From NCBI RefSeq assembly GCF_003610195.1, contig NZ_RAPO01000001.1:806001-870000 (forward strand): a stretch of DNA of 64,000 bases, in the 5' to 3' direction. Numbering within the stretch: position 1 is the stretch's first letter; the number at the start of each line of letters is the position of its first letter. Below are positions 16,291 to 23,456 of the stretch, piece after piece. The DNA is from Halopiger aswanensis. Its GTDB lineage: Archaea > Halobacteriota > Halobacteria > Halobacteriales > Natrialbaceae. Under the pieces are notes generated by a model. That model made no database searches, was not told the DNA's origin, and saw only the letters and a program-made list of their open reading frames with translations. The position numbers and the translations under genes are program-made.

Positions 16291-16608
16291 TTACTCGCCA
16301 GAATAACGGAGACGGATAATATCGTCCCAGATAACACAATCGTGCGTTTCCGCGAGGTCTAACGCCTGCACGCACGCATCCTCAGCAGACCCATATAGAC
16401 CGCATGACTGGATAACCTCTCCTCTACCCGCTGGCCAAAGAACGACATCATGAGCTTCTGTACCATCCCCGTGAAGTCCAATACCATCGTCCTCCGGGAT
16501 TCTATAGACTACAATGTGTACGCGGTCGCGCAGCCGTTCCTCGACGATATGGTCCGACGAGAGATAATCTGATACGCTTCCAGCGACCCCGTCTTGGTCC
16601 ATAGCCAT
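16291..16608 (-). CDS. Hypothetical protein, paralogue of 16937-17227
   Basis: 105 residues. The centre and end match the neighbouring small protein at 16937: a hydrophobic strand into WPA (HDVVLWPAGRGE against VEIVCWPADECP), a Tyr-Gly turn, a long helix (SAEDACVQALDLAETHD) and a closing hydrophobic strand ending DDI. The two genes flank the iteron array in the same orientation, which suggests tandem duplication. No function recognised. The promoter would lie beside the repeat array. Confidence 0.5.
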   Translation of the reverse strand: MAMDQDGVAGSVSDYLSSDHIVEERLRDRVHIVVYRIPEDDGIGLHGDGTEAHDVVLWPAGRGEVIQSCGLYGSAEDACVQALDLAETHDCVIWDDIIRLRYSGE

Positions 16609-16650
16609 ACTCGATTCATTGATTTCTGTTGAGAAAAGGTCGAGGGAATA

Positions 16651-16866
16651 GTGAGTATACTGCTGAGAATTCCAGTGAGTATACCGCTGAGTATGCTGCT
16701 GAGTGTACCAGTGAGTATACCGCTGAGTATGCTGCTGAGTGTACCAGTGAGTATACCGCTGAGTATGCTGCTGAGTGTACCAGTGAGTATACCGCTGAGT
16801 ATGCTGCTGAGTGTACCAGTGAGTATACCGCTGAGTATGCTGCTGAGTGTACCAGTGAGTCTACTA
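16651..16866 (+). repeat. Array of 18 x 12-bp iteron-like repeats (36-bp higher-order unit)
   Basis: 216 bp built from 12-bp units of the form nnCTGAGTrTrC. Three variants (GTGAGTATACCG, CTGAGTATGCTG, CTGAGTGTACCA) make a 36-bp super-unit present five times exactly (16675-16854), with a partial unit on each side. The array lies between two paralogous minus-strand genes. It is open in two frames (a SEYTAEYAAECT protein repeat), but I see no start signal, so I treat it as non-coding. Candidate roles are a replication or partition iteron block, or a regulator-binding array. Confidence 0.85.
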
Positions 16867-16936
16867 GTCAGACATCCAGATGTACAACTAGCTGAGCGTA
16901 CATACTATAGTCTCTACCAAACTCGGGATTCACTCT

Positions 16937-17227
16937 CTAATCCCCGTTAATATCGTCTAATACCGGTATTCCCAACTCGTCAGCTAAATCCACGGCTGTA
17001 CGGATAGCGACCTCGACATCGCTAAAACCTCCGTACTCATCATACACCGGCCAGACTTCTTGCCGAGTCTTACGTACATAGACATCGTATGTTGTACCAG
17101 ATTCCTTGGCCACATCGGGACACTCGTCAGCGGGCCAGCAAACAATCTCTACATGAGGTCCATACGGACGTTCTGCGACAACTCGGTCTGAATCAGTGTA
17201 CTCCTCTACTTTGACGGTCACTGTCAT
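16937..17227 (-). CDS. Hypothetical protein, paralogue of 16291-16608
   Basis: 96 residues starting MTVTVKVEEYTDSDRVVAER. It shares with the 16291 product the WPA strand, the Tyr-rich turn (VYDEYGGFSDVEVAI) and the C-terminal LADELGIPVLDDI. The fold is probably alpha/beta; the function is unknown. Its 3' end lies beside the iteron array. Confidence 0.5.
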   Translation of the reverse strand: MTVTVKVEEYTDSDRVVAERPYGPHVEIVCWPADECPDVAKESGTTYDVYVRKTRQEVWPVYDEYGGFSDVEVAIRTAVDLADELGIPVLDDINGD

Positions 17228-17253
17228 AACCGCTGTTCGCTTCGTTCTCCGAT

Positions 17254-17487
17254 TTAAACCTCAGTATCGCTCGGACGGAGGTCTCTCCAGCGAAAATCCA
17301 TCTCTTCCCCTGATTCAAGCTCTACCCGGTAGAGTACACTATCACGTTCGTCACCAGTCGCATATCCAGCTGCATCTTCCTTGATTGCAGTTACCACTCC
17401 GTGTTCCCTGTGATACTCAAAATCAGGGTCTGTCGTATCAGGAATGTCTACCCGGACACGGTCTCCGACACTAAACCGATTGACCAT
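17254..17487 (-). CDS. Small SH3/KOW-like protein
   Basis: 77 residues from the ATG at 17487 (MVNRFSVGDRVRVDIPD); an upstream in-frame start at 17526 adds unlikely residues. The pattern is that of a small beta-barrel: GDRVRV, EYHREHGVVTAI, SVLYRVELESGEEMDF, then a conserved-looking RWRDLRP end. Similar short proteins occur widely in haloarchaea; their role is unknown. It is divergent from the restriction-modification gene at 17599. Confidence 0.6.
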   Translation of the reverse strand: MVNRFSVGDRVRVDIPDTTDPDFEYHREHGVVTAIKEDAAGYATGDERDSVLYRVELESGEEMDFRWRDLRPSDTEV

Positions 17488-17583
17488 ACCCCTCAATTTC
17501 GCGTCCACCCTCGTGAGAGTTACCAAACAAAACTACCACACAGTAAGCTACAAGAACCTAGTGTATCAACAGAGAGACCTAAT

Positions 17584-17588
17584 GGAGG
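17584..17588 (+). promoter_or_regulatory. Shine-Dalgarno deciding a GTG start
   Basis: GGAGG, extended as GGAGGGTG, lies ten bases before a GTG at 17599. It supports that GTG as start of the large restriction-modification gene rather than the in-frame upstream extension, which would overlap the divergent gene. Most genes here are leaderless, so the site stands out. Confidence 0.55.
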
Positions 17589-17598
17589 GTGCCAGTCC

Positions 17599-20544
17599 GT
17601 GAGTGAGGCTGACGTACACTTTGAACTCTATCGTCATGTACAGAACGCTATTGATGACCAGCCGAGTCGCGGTCAGATAACCTTCGGTTCCGCCCGACCC
17701 GAGTACAGCGAAGGGATTAGCGGCCGAGCAGACATCGTCATATTCGACGACTCGCACAACCCGATACTTGTCGTCGAGGCGAAGAAGCCCGGGGATTCGG
17801 GCAACCGTGACATCGACCCATATTCGCCGGATGTCATCGAACAAGGGTTGGAATACGCGACCAAGCTGGGAGCCCCCTTCACAGCGACGTACAACGGGAG
17901 CCGACTCGTCCTGTTCAAGACCTTGGAGCCCGGGAAACCATTTCTCCAGAGAGCTACCAAATCCTACGAGATTTCGAGTGTACCGAAATTCGCTGACGAG
18001 CTGCTGAACGAGGTCTCCCGGTTTGAAGCGAAGCAAGCCCAGTGGGACAGCCTCGACAACGCGTTCATCAAGCGGGTTAAAAGCCTTCACGAGTTCGTAT
18101 CACCCCGAATCGAGGACTCTCTCCAAGAGAAAATCGAAGAGGACAGTTCGTTCCAGGTCTCGTTTGAGGAGTGGGCCGACAAGCAAGGGCTAGAGTACTC
18201 AGACGCCAGCAAGAGCGAGAAGGAGGATATACTCCAGAATTTTTCTGAGCAGGCAACCTACTTGTTGATAAACAAGATTCTATTCTACAAGATACTGGAG
18301 AACTCACCCGCGTACGGTGACGAGGTTGCCCCACTCGCCGTCAGCATCCACCGAGTCCAAGAAGACCTCGAAGAACACTTCGACAAAATCGTGTCCGACG
18401 TGGACTTCGAGGCTATTTTCGAGCACGACGACATCTACTCCGAGATTCCGCTCGAACCCGTTGCTGAGAAAATCCGAGAGTTCGTTATCGAACTGGACGA
18501 CCAGGACTTGACACAGTTCGACAGTGACGTTATCGGGCGCATCTACGAGGGCGTTATTCCCCACGAGCGCAGGCACGAGATGGGGGAATATTATACTCCC
18601 GCCGCCGTCTGCGACCTGATTACTCGACTCTGTATCGACAGTTCCTCCGACACGGTCCTCGACCCTGCCTGCGGCTCTGGAGGATTCCTTGTCAGTGCGT
18701 ACAACCGCCTCCAAGAGCTATTCCCCGAGGCAAAAGGAGCGCACACAGAGATTCTCAACCGAATCTACGGGGTGGACATCAACCGCTTCCCGGCCCATCT
18801 GAGCGCCATCAACCTCGCCATCCAAGACCTCGAATCCTACACGGAGGACGTACACATCGAGGTCTCAGACTACTTCGACGTTGCCTCGGATACGCAGAGA
18901 TTTGGACGCGTGGTGGCAGGCCTCAGTGGCCGAGAATGGCAGAACGGTGATTCAGAGGATGCGCTCGGCGGCTTCGACGCAGTGGTCGGAAATCCGCCCT
19001 ATATCAGAGCTACCAGCCTTGATGATAAATCCCGTATCCGAAGCCACCTATCCGACCTAGACGCTACCGACCTATCCAGTCAGATGGACATCTACGGGTA
19101 CTTCATCACCCATAGTACCCAATTCCTCTCAGACGGGGGCAAATTGGGATTCATCACGAGCGACCGGTGGATGGACACCGACTATGGAGCTGACCTCCAG
19201 AAGTTCCTCCTCGACAACTACAGCATCGACGCCGTCATCCGATTTGACCGACAGACGTTCGATGACGCCTTGGTCGGAGCCAGCATCATCATCGCCACCA
19301 AAGAGCCGGACACGCCTACCCGAGACGAGAACACCGTCAAATTCCTACGCGTACGCGAGCCTCTCGAAATCGATGAAATAGAATCCATCCTCCGGGAGGA
19401 CACGGCGAGCGACCAGATGATTAACGATACCGAGTACAGACTCGTCACACGGCGACAAGGAGACCTCTACGACCAAGATAAATGGAAGCCATATTTCCTG
19501 GCTAGCCCGGTGTACTTCGACTTGTATGGTCACGACGATACTACCGAACTGCAGGACGTAGCCGATGTCAGTCGCGGAATAACGAGCGGCGCAAATCCGT
19601 TCTACTACGGTCGACGCGAGGAATGGGAAGACCTCGGACTCACCGAGTACACCGAACCTCTGCTCAAAGCCACTGGACAGCTCGACAGCATCCGATTCAA
19701 CGATGAAGACGCGAAAGAGTGGGGGGTTCTCTCCATCCACGACCTCGTTGAACAGGGTATCGAGGAGTCGAAAGCCCAGGAAGAAGAAAGCGAAGAGTAC
19801 CGAGACATCGACCCGGCAGAGCGAGCGAAATCGTGGATGGCAGACAACGGCCACGAAACCCTCGTAGAATATATCGAATGGGGCGAAGACAAGGGGTACG
19901 ATGACCGACCCACGACCTCATCTCGAAGTGTCTGGTACGACCTCGGAGAGTTAGACACCCCCAAGATACTCACTACCGACTTCACGTGGCGAATCTTCCG
20001 TAGTGTCTGGAACGAGGCTGGAGCAGCCGTTAACGACCAATTCTACTGCATAGAGCCTCGGAACGATATAGATGACCAAGTCCTCTGTGGAATCCTAAAC
20101 TCACGGTTCGCCTGGCTCATGGTCGAACTGCGCGGTCGATGGGCAGGCGGTCAAGGTATGACGCGAGCCCGCATCAAAGTCTACGAGACTGAGGAGCTCC
20201 CCATACCCGACCCGCGGACGATGAGCGACGAAGAGAAGGAACGAATCCGCGGTGCGTTCGAGGACCTCATGGACAAAGAAGACGAACTGGATGAAGAAGA
20301 CCGCAACGTCGAAAACACCGAGGATGAGCGAACGGAACTCGACCGTGCTGTACTCGCAGCTCTCGGAATGGAAGACCGAGTCGACGACCTGAGAGCCGCC
20401 GTCGAAGAGCAAGTTGCTCTCCGCGAGCAAGACGCCGGAGAGCGCACCCAGGTCTTGGTCAACCGCCCGCAAGAGACCGAGGTCATCAACCTTGAAGGCG
20501 TCACCGAAACCCGAGACAGTACCACCCTCAGCGACTTCAATTAA
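17599..20544 (+). CDS. Type IIG-like restriction-modification enzyme (nuclease + N6-adenine methylase + specificity)
   Basis: 981 residues from the GTG at 17599. Residues ~1-130 contain a PD-(D/E)xK-type nuclease core: D45 in GRADIVIFDD, then E60 and K62 in LVVEAKKPG. Residues ~300-560 are a gamma-class N6-adenine methylase: GEYYTPAAVCD, SAM-binding LDPACGSGGFLVSAYN (~354) and catalytic VVGNPPYIR (~465). The region from ~640 (LQDVADVSRGITSGANPFYY) resembles the target-recognition domains of Eco57I-like enzymes. A charged coiled coil lies near the C-terminus. No separate S or R gene is near, so it probably cuts and methylates by itself. It may defend the host or stabilise the element. PglX of BREX is an alternative family, but the N-terminal nuclease argues against it. 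Confidence 0.82.
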   Translation: MSEADVHFELYRHVQNAIDDQPSRGQITFGSARPEYSEGISGRADIVIFDDSHNPILVVEAKKPGDSGNRDIDPYSPDVIEQGLEYATKLGAPFTATYNGSRLVLFKTLEPGKPFLQRATKSYEISSVPKFADELLNEVSRFEAKQAQWDSLDNAFIKRVKSLHEFVSPRIEDSLQEKIEEDSSFQVSFEEWADKQGLEYSDASKSEKEDILQNFSEQATYLLINKILFYKILENSPAYGDEVAPLAVSIHRVQEDLEEHFDKIVSDVDFEAIFEHDDIYSEIPLEPVAEKIREFVIELDDQDLTQFDSDVIGRIYEGVIPHERRHEMGEYYTPAAVCDLITRLCIDSSSDTVLDPACGSGGFLVSAYNRLQELFPEAKGAHTEILNRIYGVDINRFPAHLSAINLAIQDLESYTEDVHIEVSDYFDVASDTQRFGRVVAGLSGREWQNGDSEDALGGFDAVVGNPPYIRATSLDDKSRIRSHLSDLDATDLSSQMDIYGYFITHSTQFLSDGGKLGFITSDRWMDTDYGADLQKFLLDNYSIDAVIRFDRQTFDDALVGASIIIATKEPDTPTRDENTVKFLRVREPLEIDEIESILREDTASDQMINDTEYRLVTRRQGDLYDQDKWKPYFLASPVYFDLYGHDDTTELQDVADVSRGITSGANPFYYGRREEWEDLGLTEYTEPLLKATGQLDSIRFNDEDAKEWGVLSIHDLVEQGIEESKAQEEESEEYRDIDPAERAKSWMADNGHETLVEYIEWGEDKGYDDRPTTSSRSVWYDLGELDTPKILTTDFTWRIFRSVWNEAGAAVNDQFYCIEPRNDIDDQVLCGILNSRFAWLMVELRGRWAGGQGMTRARIKVYETEELPIPDPRTMSDEEKERIRGAFEDLMDKEDELDEEDRNVENTEDERTELDRAVLAALGMEDRVDDLRAAVEEQVALREQDAGERTQVLVNRPQETEVINLEGVTETRDSTTLSDFN

Positions 20545-20629
20545 CGGCTCTCCTTTCTCTGCATCTTTCTCTGCCTCCAGTCACTACTATCTAACCCGTC
20601 AAACCGCCGGATAGCTGCAAGAACAGTAG

Positions 20630-20652
20630 ACAAACTTTGCACAAAGTATCAT
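20630..20652 (+). promoter_or_regulatory. Palindrome upstream of the 20653 gene
   Basis: ACTTTG and CAAAGT face each other across two bases just before the ATG at 20653. The right half is part of CACAAAGTAT, which also occurs at 6681-6690 in the left-end promoter of the element. GTATAC CCC GTATAC follows at ~20673-20687. These look like regulator-binding sites. Confidence 0.4.
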
Positions 20653-21117
20653 ATGACCAACACTCCTTTAGGAGTATACCCCGTATACAATTGTATGCAG
20701 TCGCACACTACCGATGGTGCAGACGCACAGGATAGTCCGATGAACAACTCCGTTGAGAAGTTCAAATCTGTACTCGACTCAATCATTGACGAGTCAATTA
20801 TCGAACTTACAGAAACCGAACGAGGCAGTCTCATCGACTCACTTGTAGACGCACATCGAGACACCATCAACGACTTCGAAGCAAACGCTGACGGCGTCCT
20901 CTACCACGATGACGACTGGTACGTAATCACCAGTGACCGCCACATCCTCCAACAATACGTAGACGACCCTGACGAGAAAAACTGCGAGTTCTACGACCTC
21001 GATGCGAAACTCGCAACCAACCTACTCCAATCGGTACACGACCGTGTCGCAGAAGAAATCAGTGGCAATCCCCACATCGCCTCTGACGTAGATGTATTCG
21101 TCTACAAACGCGAATAA
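20653..21117 (+). CDS. Hypothetical acidic protein of the element
   Basis: 154 residues from the ATG at 20653. Internal ATGs at 20695 and 20740 are possible and would leave the repeats before them non-coding. The core from NNSVEKFKSVLDSIIDESII is helical, followed by a strand pair (GVLYHDDDWYVITSDRHILQ) and ending DVDVFVYKRE. No family recognised. The stop codon TAA overlaps the first base of a tRNA-like hairpin that precedes the next operon. Confidence 0.5.
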   Translation: MTNTPLGVYPVYNCMQSHTTDGADAQDSPMNNSVEKFKSVLDSIIDESIIELTETERGSLIDSLVDAHRDTINDFEANADGVLYHDDDWYVITSDRHILQQYVDDPDEKNCEFYDLDAKLATNLLQSVHDRVAEEISGNPHIASDVDVFVYKRE

Positions 21118-21157
21118 CCCGTGTCGGCGTACAGTGGTTCGATTCCGCTGGCGGGTA
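21117..21157 (+). ncRNA. Minimal tRNA-like acceptor/T-arm hairpin in a 5' leader
   Basis: AGTGG TTCGATT CCGCT (21133-21149) is a full five-bp T-arm with the canonical TTCGATT loop. GGCGGGT (21150-21156) follows directly and can pair with ACCCGTG (21117-21123) in six of seven positions, one of them G-U. The result mimics a tRNA minihelix. It ends one base before the ATG at 21159, so it occupies the leader of the ribbon-helix-helix/signal-peptidase operon. Confidence 0.4.
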
Positions 21158-21158
21158 T

Positions 21159-21332
21159 ATGACAGACACAGTCCGCATCGATGATAGCATCGACGAGAAA
21201 ATAATCCAAGCACAAGACCAAGTCGAAGAAGCAACCGGCACACGGCCAAGCAAAAAGGAACTCGTCCGTGCCGCAGTCAACCAGTACGATGTCGGAGACA
21301 ACAACGGAGGTGAATCCGGTGACACAGAATGA
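21159..21332 (+). CDS. Short ribbon-helix-helix protein coupled to a signal peptidase
   Basis: 57 residues, ATG 21159, TGA 21330-21332. The sequence TDTVRIDDSIDEKIIQAQDQ followed by TGTRPSKKELVRAAVNQY has the strand-helix-turn-helix plan of a ribbon-helix-helix DNA-binding protein. The tail GDNNGGESGDTE is disordered. Its stop overlaps the signal-peptidase start (ATGA), so the two are translationally coupled. It could autoregulate the pair. A tRNA-like hairpin occupies its leader. Confidence 0.6.
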   Translation: MTDTVRIDDSIDEKIIQAQDQVEEATGTRPSKKELVRAAVNQYDVGDNNGGESGDTE

Positions 21333-21766
21333 GTACCAAGTCTACAGCCCCCCACGCTGCACAAGACGATGTCGACTGGGATAGATTATTCCGCGTCAGC
21401 GTCGTTGTTTTCCTCCTGTTCCTCTGCTCAATGGTTGGTGTTGGATTCGCTGACCGAATGCCCAGTCATGAAATCCCATTCGGATACGCAATGACTGCCG
21501 GAACTGGCTCGATGGAACCCACAATGACCGGTGGCGAGCTGGTCATCTACACGGACTGGGGAGAAGTCGAGGAAGGAGACATCATCGTGTTTGAGGACGC
21601 GCAGCGAGACATAGACTTAGTCCACCGCGCGGTCGAGGACACCGAGCAAGGATGGGTAACTAAAGGAGACGCGAACGGCTACCTTGACCAAGACCGGGGC
21701 ATCCCCCATGCAACCGAGGAGACTATCTACGGCCGCGAGCTGGTCCACATCGACCTTCCATTCTAA
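21329..21766 (+). CDS. Type I signal peptidase (archaeal S26B-like)
   Basis: 145 residues. One N-terminal membrane helix (FRVSVVVFLLFLCSMVGVGF) is followed by the catalytic region: Ser in TGSMEPTMTGGELVI, the conserved strand GDIIVFED, His in DLVHRAVED and Asp in TKGDANGYLD, the Ser/His/Asp arrangement of archaeal and ER signal peptidases. It would cleave secretory signal peptides on the outer face of the membrane. No element protein shows an obvious signal peptide, so its substrate may be a host protein or a protein with an atypical signal. It is short for the family. Confidence 0.88.
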   Translation: MSTKSTAPHAAQDDVDWDRLFRVSVVVFLLFLCSMVGVGFADRMPSHEIPFGYAMTAGTGSMEPTMTGGELVIYTDWGEVEEGDIIVFEDAQRDIDLVHRAVEDTEQGWVTKGDANGYLDQDRGIPHATEETIYGRELVHIDLPF

Positions 21767-22101
21767 TCCTCCCCGTTCCAACCTGTTACATCACCCCTAG
21801 GGAGCAACCTGTAACCAGGTACTGTAACATCCTCCTAGGGGAGACCCGCTATCCGACACTCTATATGGGGAGACCCATCAACGAGTAAACAATATCAGTT
21901 ACGAACCCATCCTATGTTATAAAAGGTAGTAGTACCAAATAATTGATAGGCGTCACCCGGGGTATCCCATGACGCCAATGTACCGCCCTCCAAATACACC
22001 ATCGGTAGTATCTGTCTGAGTTCCATGCGTCGGAGGCGCGTCGGCTCTAACCGACGCTATCCCCCCTGTCATCTAAGAGGTAGTAACCACTCATAGTTAA
22101 T
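21767..22101 (+). ncRNA. Structured non-coding region, candidate small RNA
   Basis: 335 bp with no ORF. The left part holds three GTTAC/GTAAC boxes (21783-21830), two CCTAGG sites (21796, 21834) and two GGGGAGACCC repeats (21838, 21867). A TATA box, TTATAAAAGG, at ~21916-21925 lies ~28 bases before two perfect 7-bp hairpins: GGCGTCA/TGACGCC (21949-21976) and GCGTCGG/CCGACGC with a 6-base loop (22038-22057). This fits a short structured RNA of ~115 nt starting near 21947. Confidence 0.35.
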
Positions 22102-22320
22102 ATGACACAACCAGCAAAGAGAGACCACATCTGGGCGGCCACTCTGAAACTCCTATCCGAAGAAGAAGAGACTACAGTAGACGACATCCAATCAGAATGT
22201 TCCGTTGAAGTCTGTGAACAGACTGTGCGCAGTGTACTCCGCGCGATGGTCGAGTTTGATTACATCGAGCATAAACCAGGAAGTCCAGTGTATCGAGCGC
22301 CAGTTCCAAGTGGTGGATAG
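22102..22320 (+). CDS. Small winged helix-turn-helix protein
   Basis: 72 residues, a single winged helix: KRDHIWAATLKLL, then TVDDIQSECSVEVCE, recognition helix QTVRSVLRAMVEFD and wing YIEHKPGSPVYRAP. It is a diverged relative of the 10659 product. It is probably a regulator of the right half of the element; the structured non-coding region lies directly upstream. Confidence 0.65.
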   Translation: MTQPAKRDHIWAATLKLLSEEEETTVDDIQSECSVEVCEQTVRSVLRAMVEFDYIEHKPGSPVYRAPVPSGG

Positions 22321-22390
22321 TACTGTATCCCCTCTCTCCTCTTGCGATTTTGACCTAGGATATATAGGGTTTGACAACCATACACAATAT

Positions 22391-22543
22391 ATGGCGTCGC
22401 AACCAATCAGCGGCGAAATCAATATCACATGTCCCGCCTGCGGAAACACCGTATCAACAAACCCAGTAGCCTCTGGCGTCGTTGATACAGTCCGCTGCCA
22501 ATGCGGTCAAGAAGTCACAGTGAACGTCAACGGTTCTTGGTGA
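22391..22543 (+). CDS. 50-residue zinc-ribbon protein
   Basis: Starts at the ATG at 22391 (MASQPISGEINITCPACGNT). Two Cys pairs, CPACG and CQCGQ, about 20 residues apart form a zinc ribbon, ending VTVNVNGSW. A TATA-like ATATATAGG at ~22358-22366 lies ~29 bases upstream, consistent with a leaderless start. It is probably a small nucleic-acid- or protein-binding module; no function known. Confidence 0.6.
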   Translation: MASQPISGEINITCPACGNTVSTNPVASGVVDTVRCQCGQEVTVNVNGSW

Positions 22544-22771
22544 ACACCAATTGGGTCTCCGTCCCTCTACCTCAATGGGGTCGAGACAAGAAGACCCTGA
22601 GGTCTATACTTAGACTCAACTTCTCGCGGGGCATGTATCGTTGCCACTCTTCTTTCTTCACCCGCTCTCAGAACGGCCCGGAGGCGAATGGGAGTTGCTC
22701 CGAGACCGCATCCAACCCGAGACACTGGTACCAATTATAGCTGCTGGCCTCTACATATCTGACCATCGCTC

Positions 22772-23374
22772 TTAATCAGCAGACTCGTACTCTGCCCAGA
22801 TATACCGTGTCGCCACCGACCGATACGGACGCCACGCTTCAGCAATCTCACGCATCTCCGCACGCGTCATCTCCCCCGGCTCCTGCCCGTTCCCGTACAA
22901 CTGCTCAATGCCGCGACGGATAGCGAGGTCGCCGAGCGGGAGTACGTCTGGCCGTTCGAGTACAAATAACAGAAACATGCGTGCCGTCCACGGACCAATA
23001 CCCTTGATTTCGGTAAGTCGGTCAACAACCTCCTCGTTCGAATACTCTGCCAGACCTTCGCGTGTAAAATCGTTCTCTTGGAAGGCACGGGCAGCATTAC
23101 GCATATACTCCACCTTGCTCCGGGAGAGTCCAGCTGCGAGGAGTGCTTCATCTTCTGCTTCTAGTACGGCCTCGGGAGTGACCTCGCCACGGAACAACTC
23201 GAACACGCGCTCCCGGACGGCGGTGGCGCTCGCGGTCGAGAGCTGCTGGTTGATGATGGAAATACAGAGTCGCTCGAACTCGTCCCAGTCCTGCTCAACA
23301 TATGGGTCGTGCTGCTCAATGAGCTCCGCCATTACCGGGTCTTCCCTTAGAACGGGGATTGCCTCGTCTATCAT
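22772..23374 (-). CDS. Full-length DNA-3-methyladenine glycosylase carried by the element
   Basis: 200 residues from the ATG at 23374 (MIDEAIPVLREDPVMAEL); an in-frame ATG at 23416 would add a His-rich leader. It is an intact AlkA/HhH-GPD glycosylase: LCISIINQQLSTASATAV, helix-hairpin-helix LTEIKGIGPWTARM, and catalytic-Asp region LPLGDLAIRRGIEQLYGNG. By eye about four of five residues match the host gene that the element interrupts, along its whole length. At the attachment position it reads ATGTTTCTGTT instead of ATGTACCTCCT, so its own gene is not a target. It is transcribed inward from the right end, where GTATATACAAA (23457-23467, minus strand) can act as TATA box. Confidence 0.95.
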   Translation of the reverse strand: MIDEAIPVLREDPVMAELIEQHDPYVEQDWDEFERLCISIINQQLSTASATAVRERVFELFRGEVTPEAVLEAEDEALLAAGLSRSKVEYMRNAARAFQENDFTREGLAEYSNEEVVDRLTEIKGIGPWTARMFLLFVLERPDVLPLGDLAIRRGIEQLYGNGQEPGEMTRAEMREIAEAWRPYRSVATRYIWAEYESAD

Positions 23375-23456
23375 CCTCGTGTCGTTAGAATGATGGTGAT
23401 GGGGCGGGAAATGCATCTCGATAGTGTCCCGTGTTCACACATTCGCCAACGCTGAT

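Noticed and set aside
16651-16866. CRISPR array
   Set aside because: The units are contiguous with no unique spacers, and no cas gene is present.
16629-16950. Repeat protein (SEYTAEYAAECT units, or VSIPLSMLLSVP in another frame) read from the 12-bp array
   Set aside because: The array is open in two frames only because the unit lacks stops. There is no ATG start, no promoter and no ribosome-binding site; DNA-level periodicity of 12 bp is the simpler explanation.
17599-20544. BREX PglX methylase
   Set aside because: The NPPY methylase core would fit, but the N-terminal nuclease motif and absence of brxA, brxB, brxC, pglZ or brxL genes argue for a stand-alone type IIG-like enzyme.
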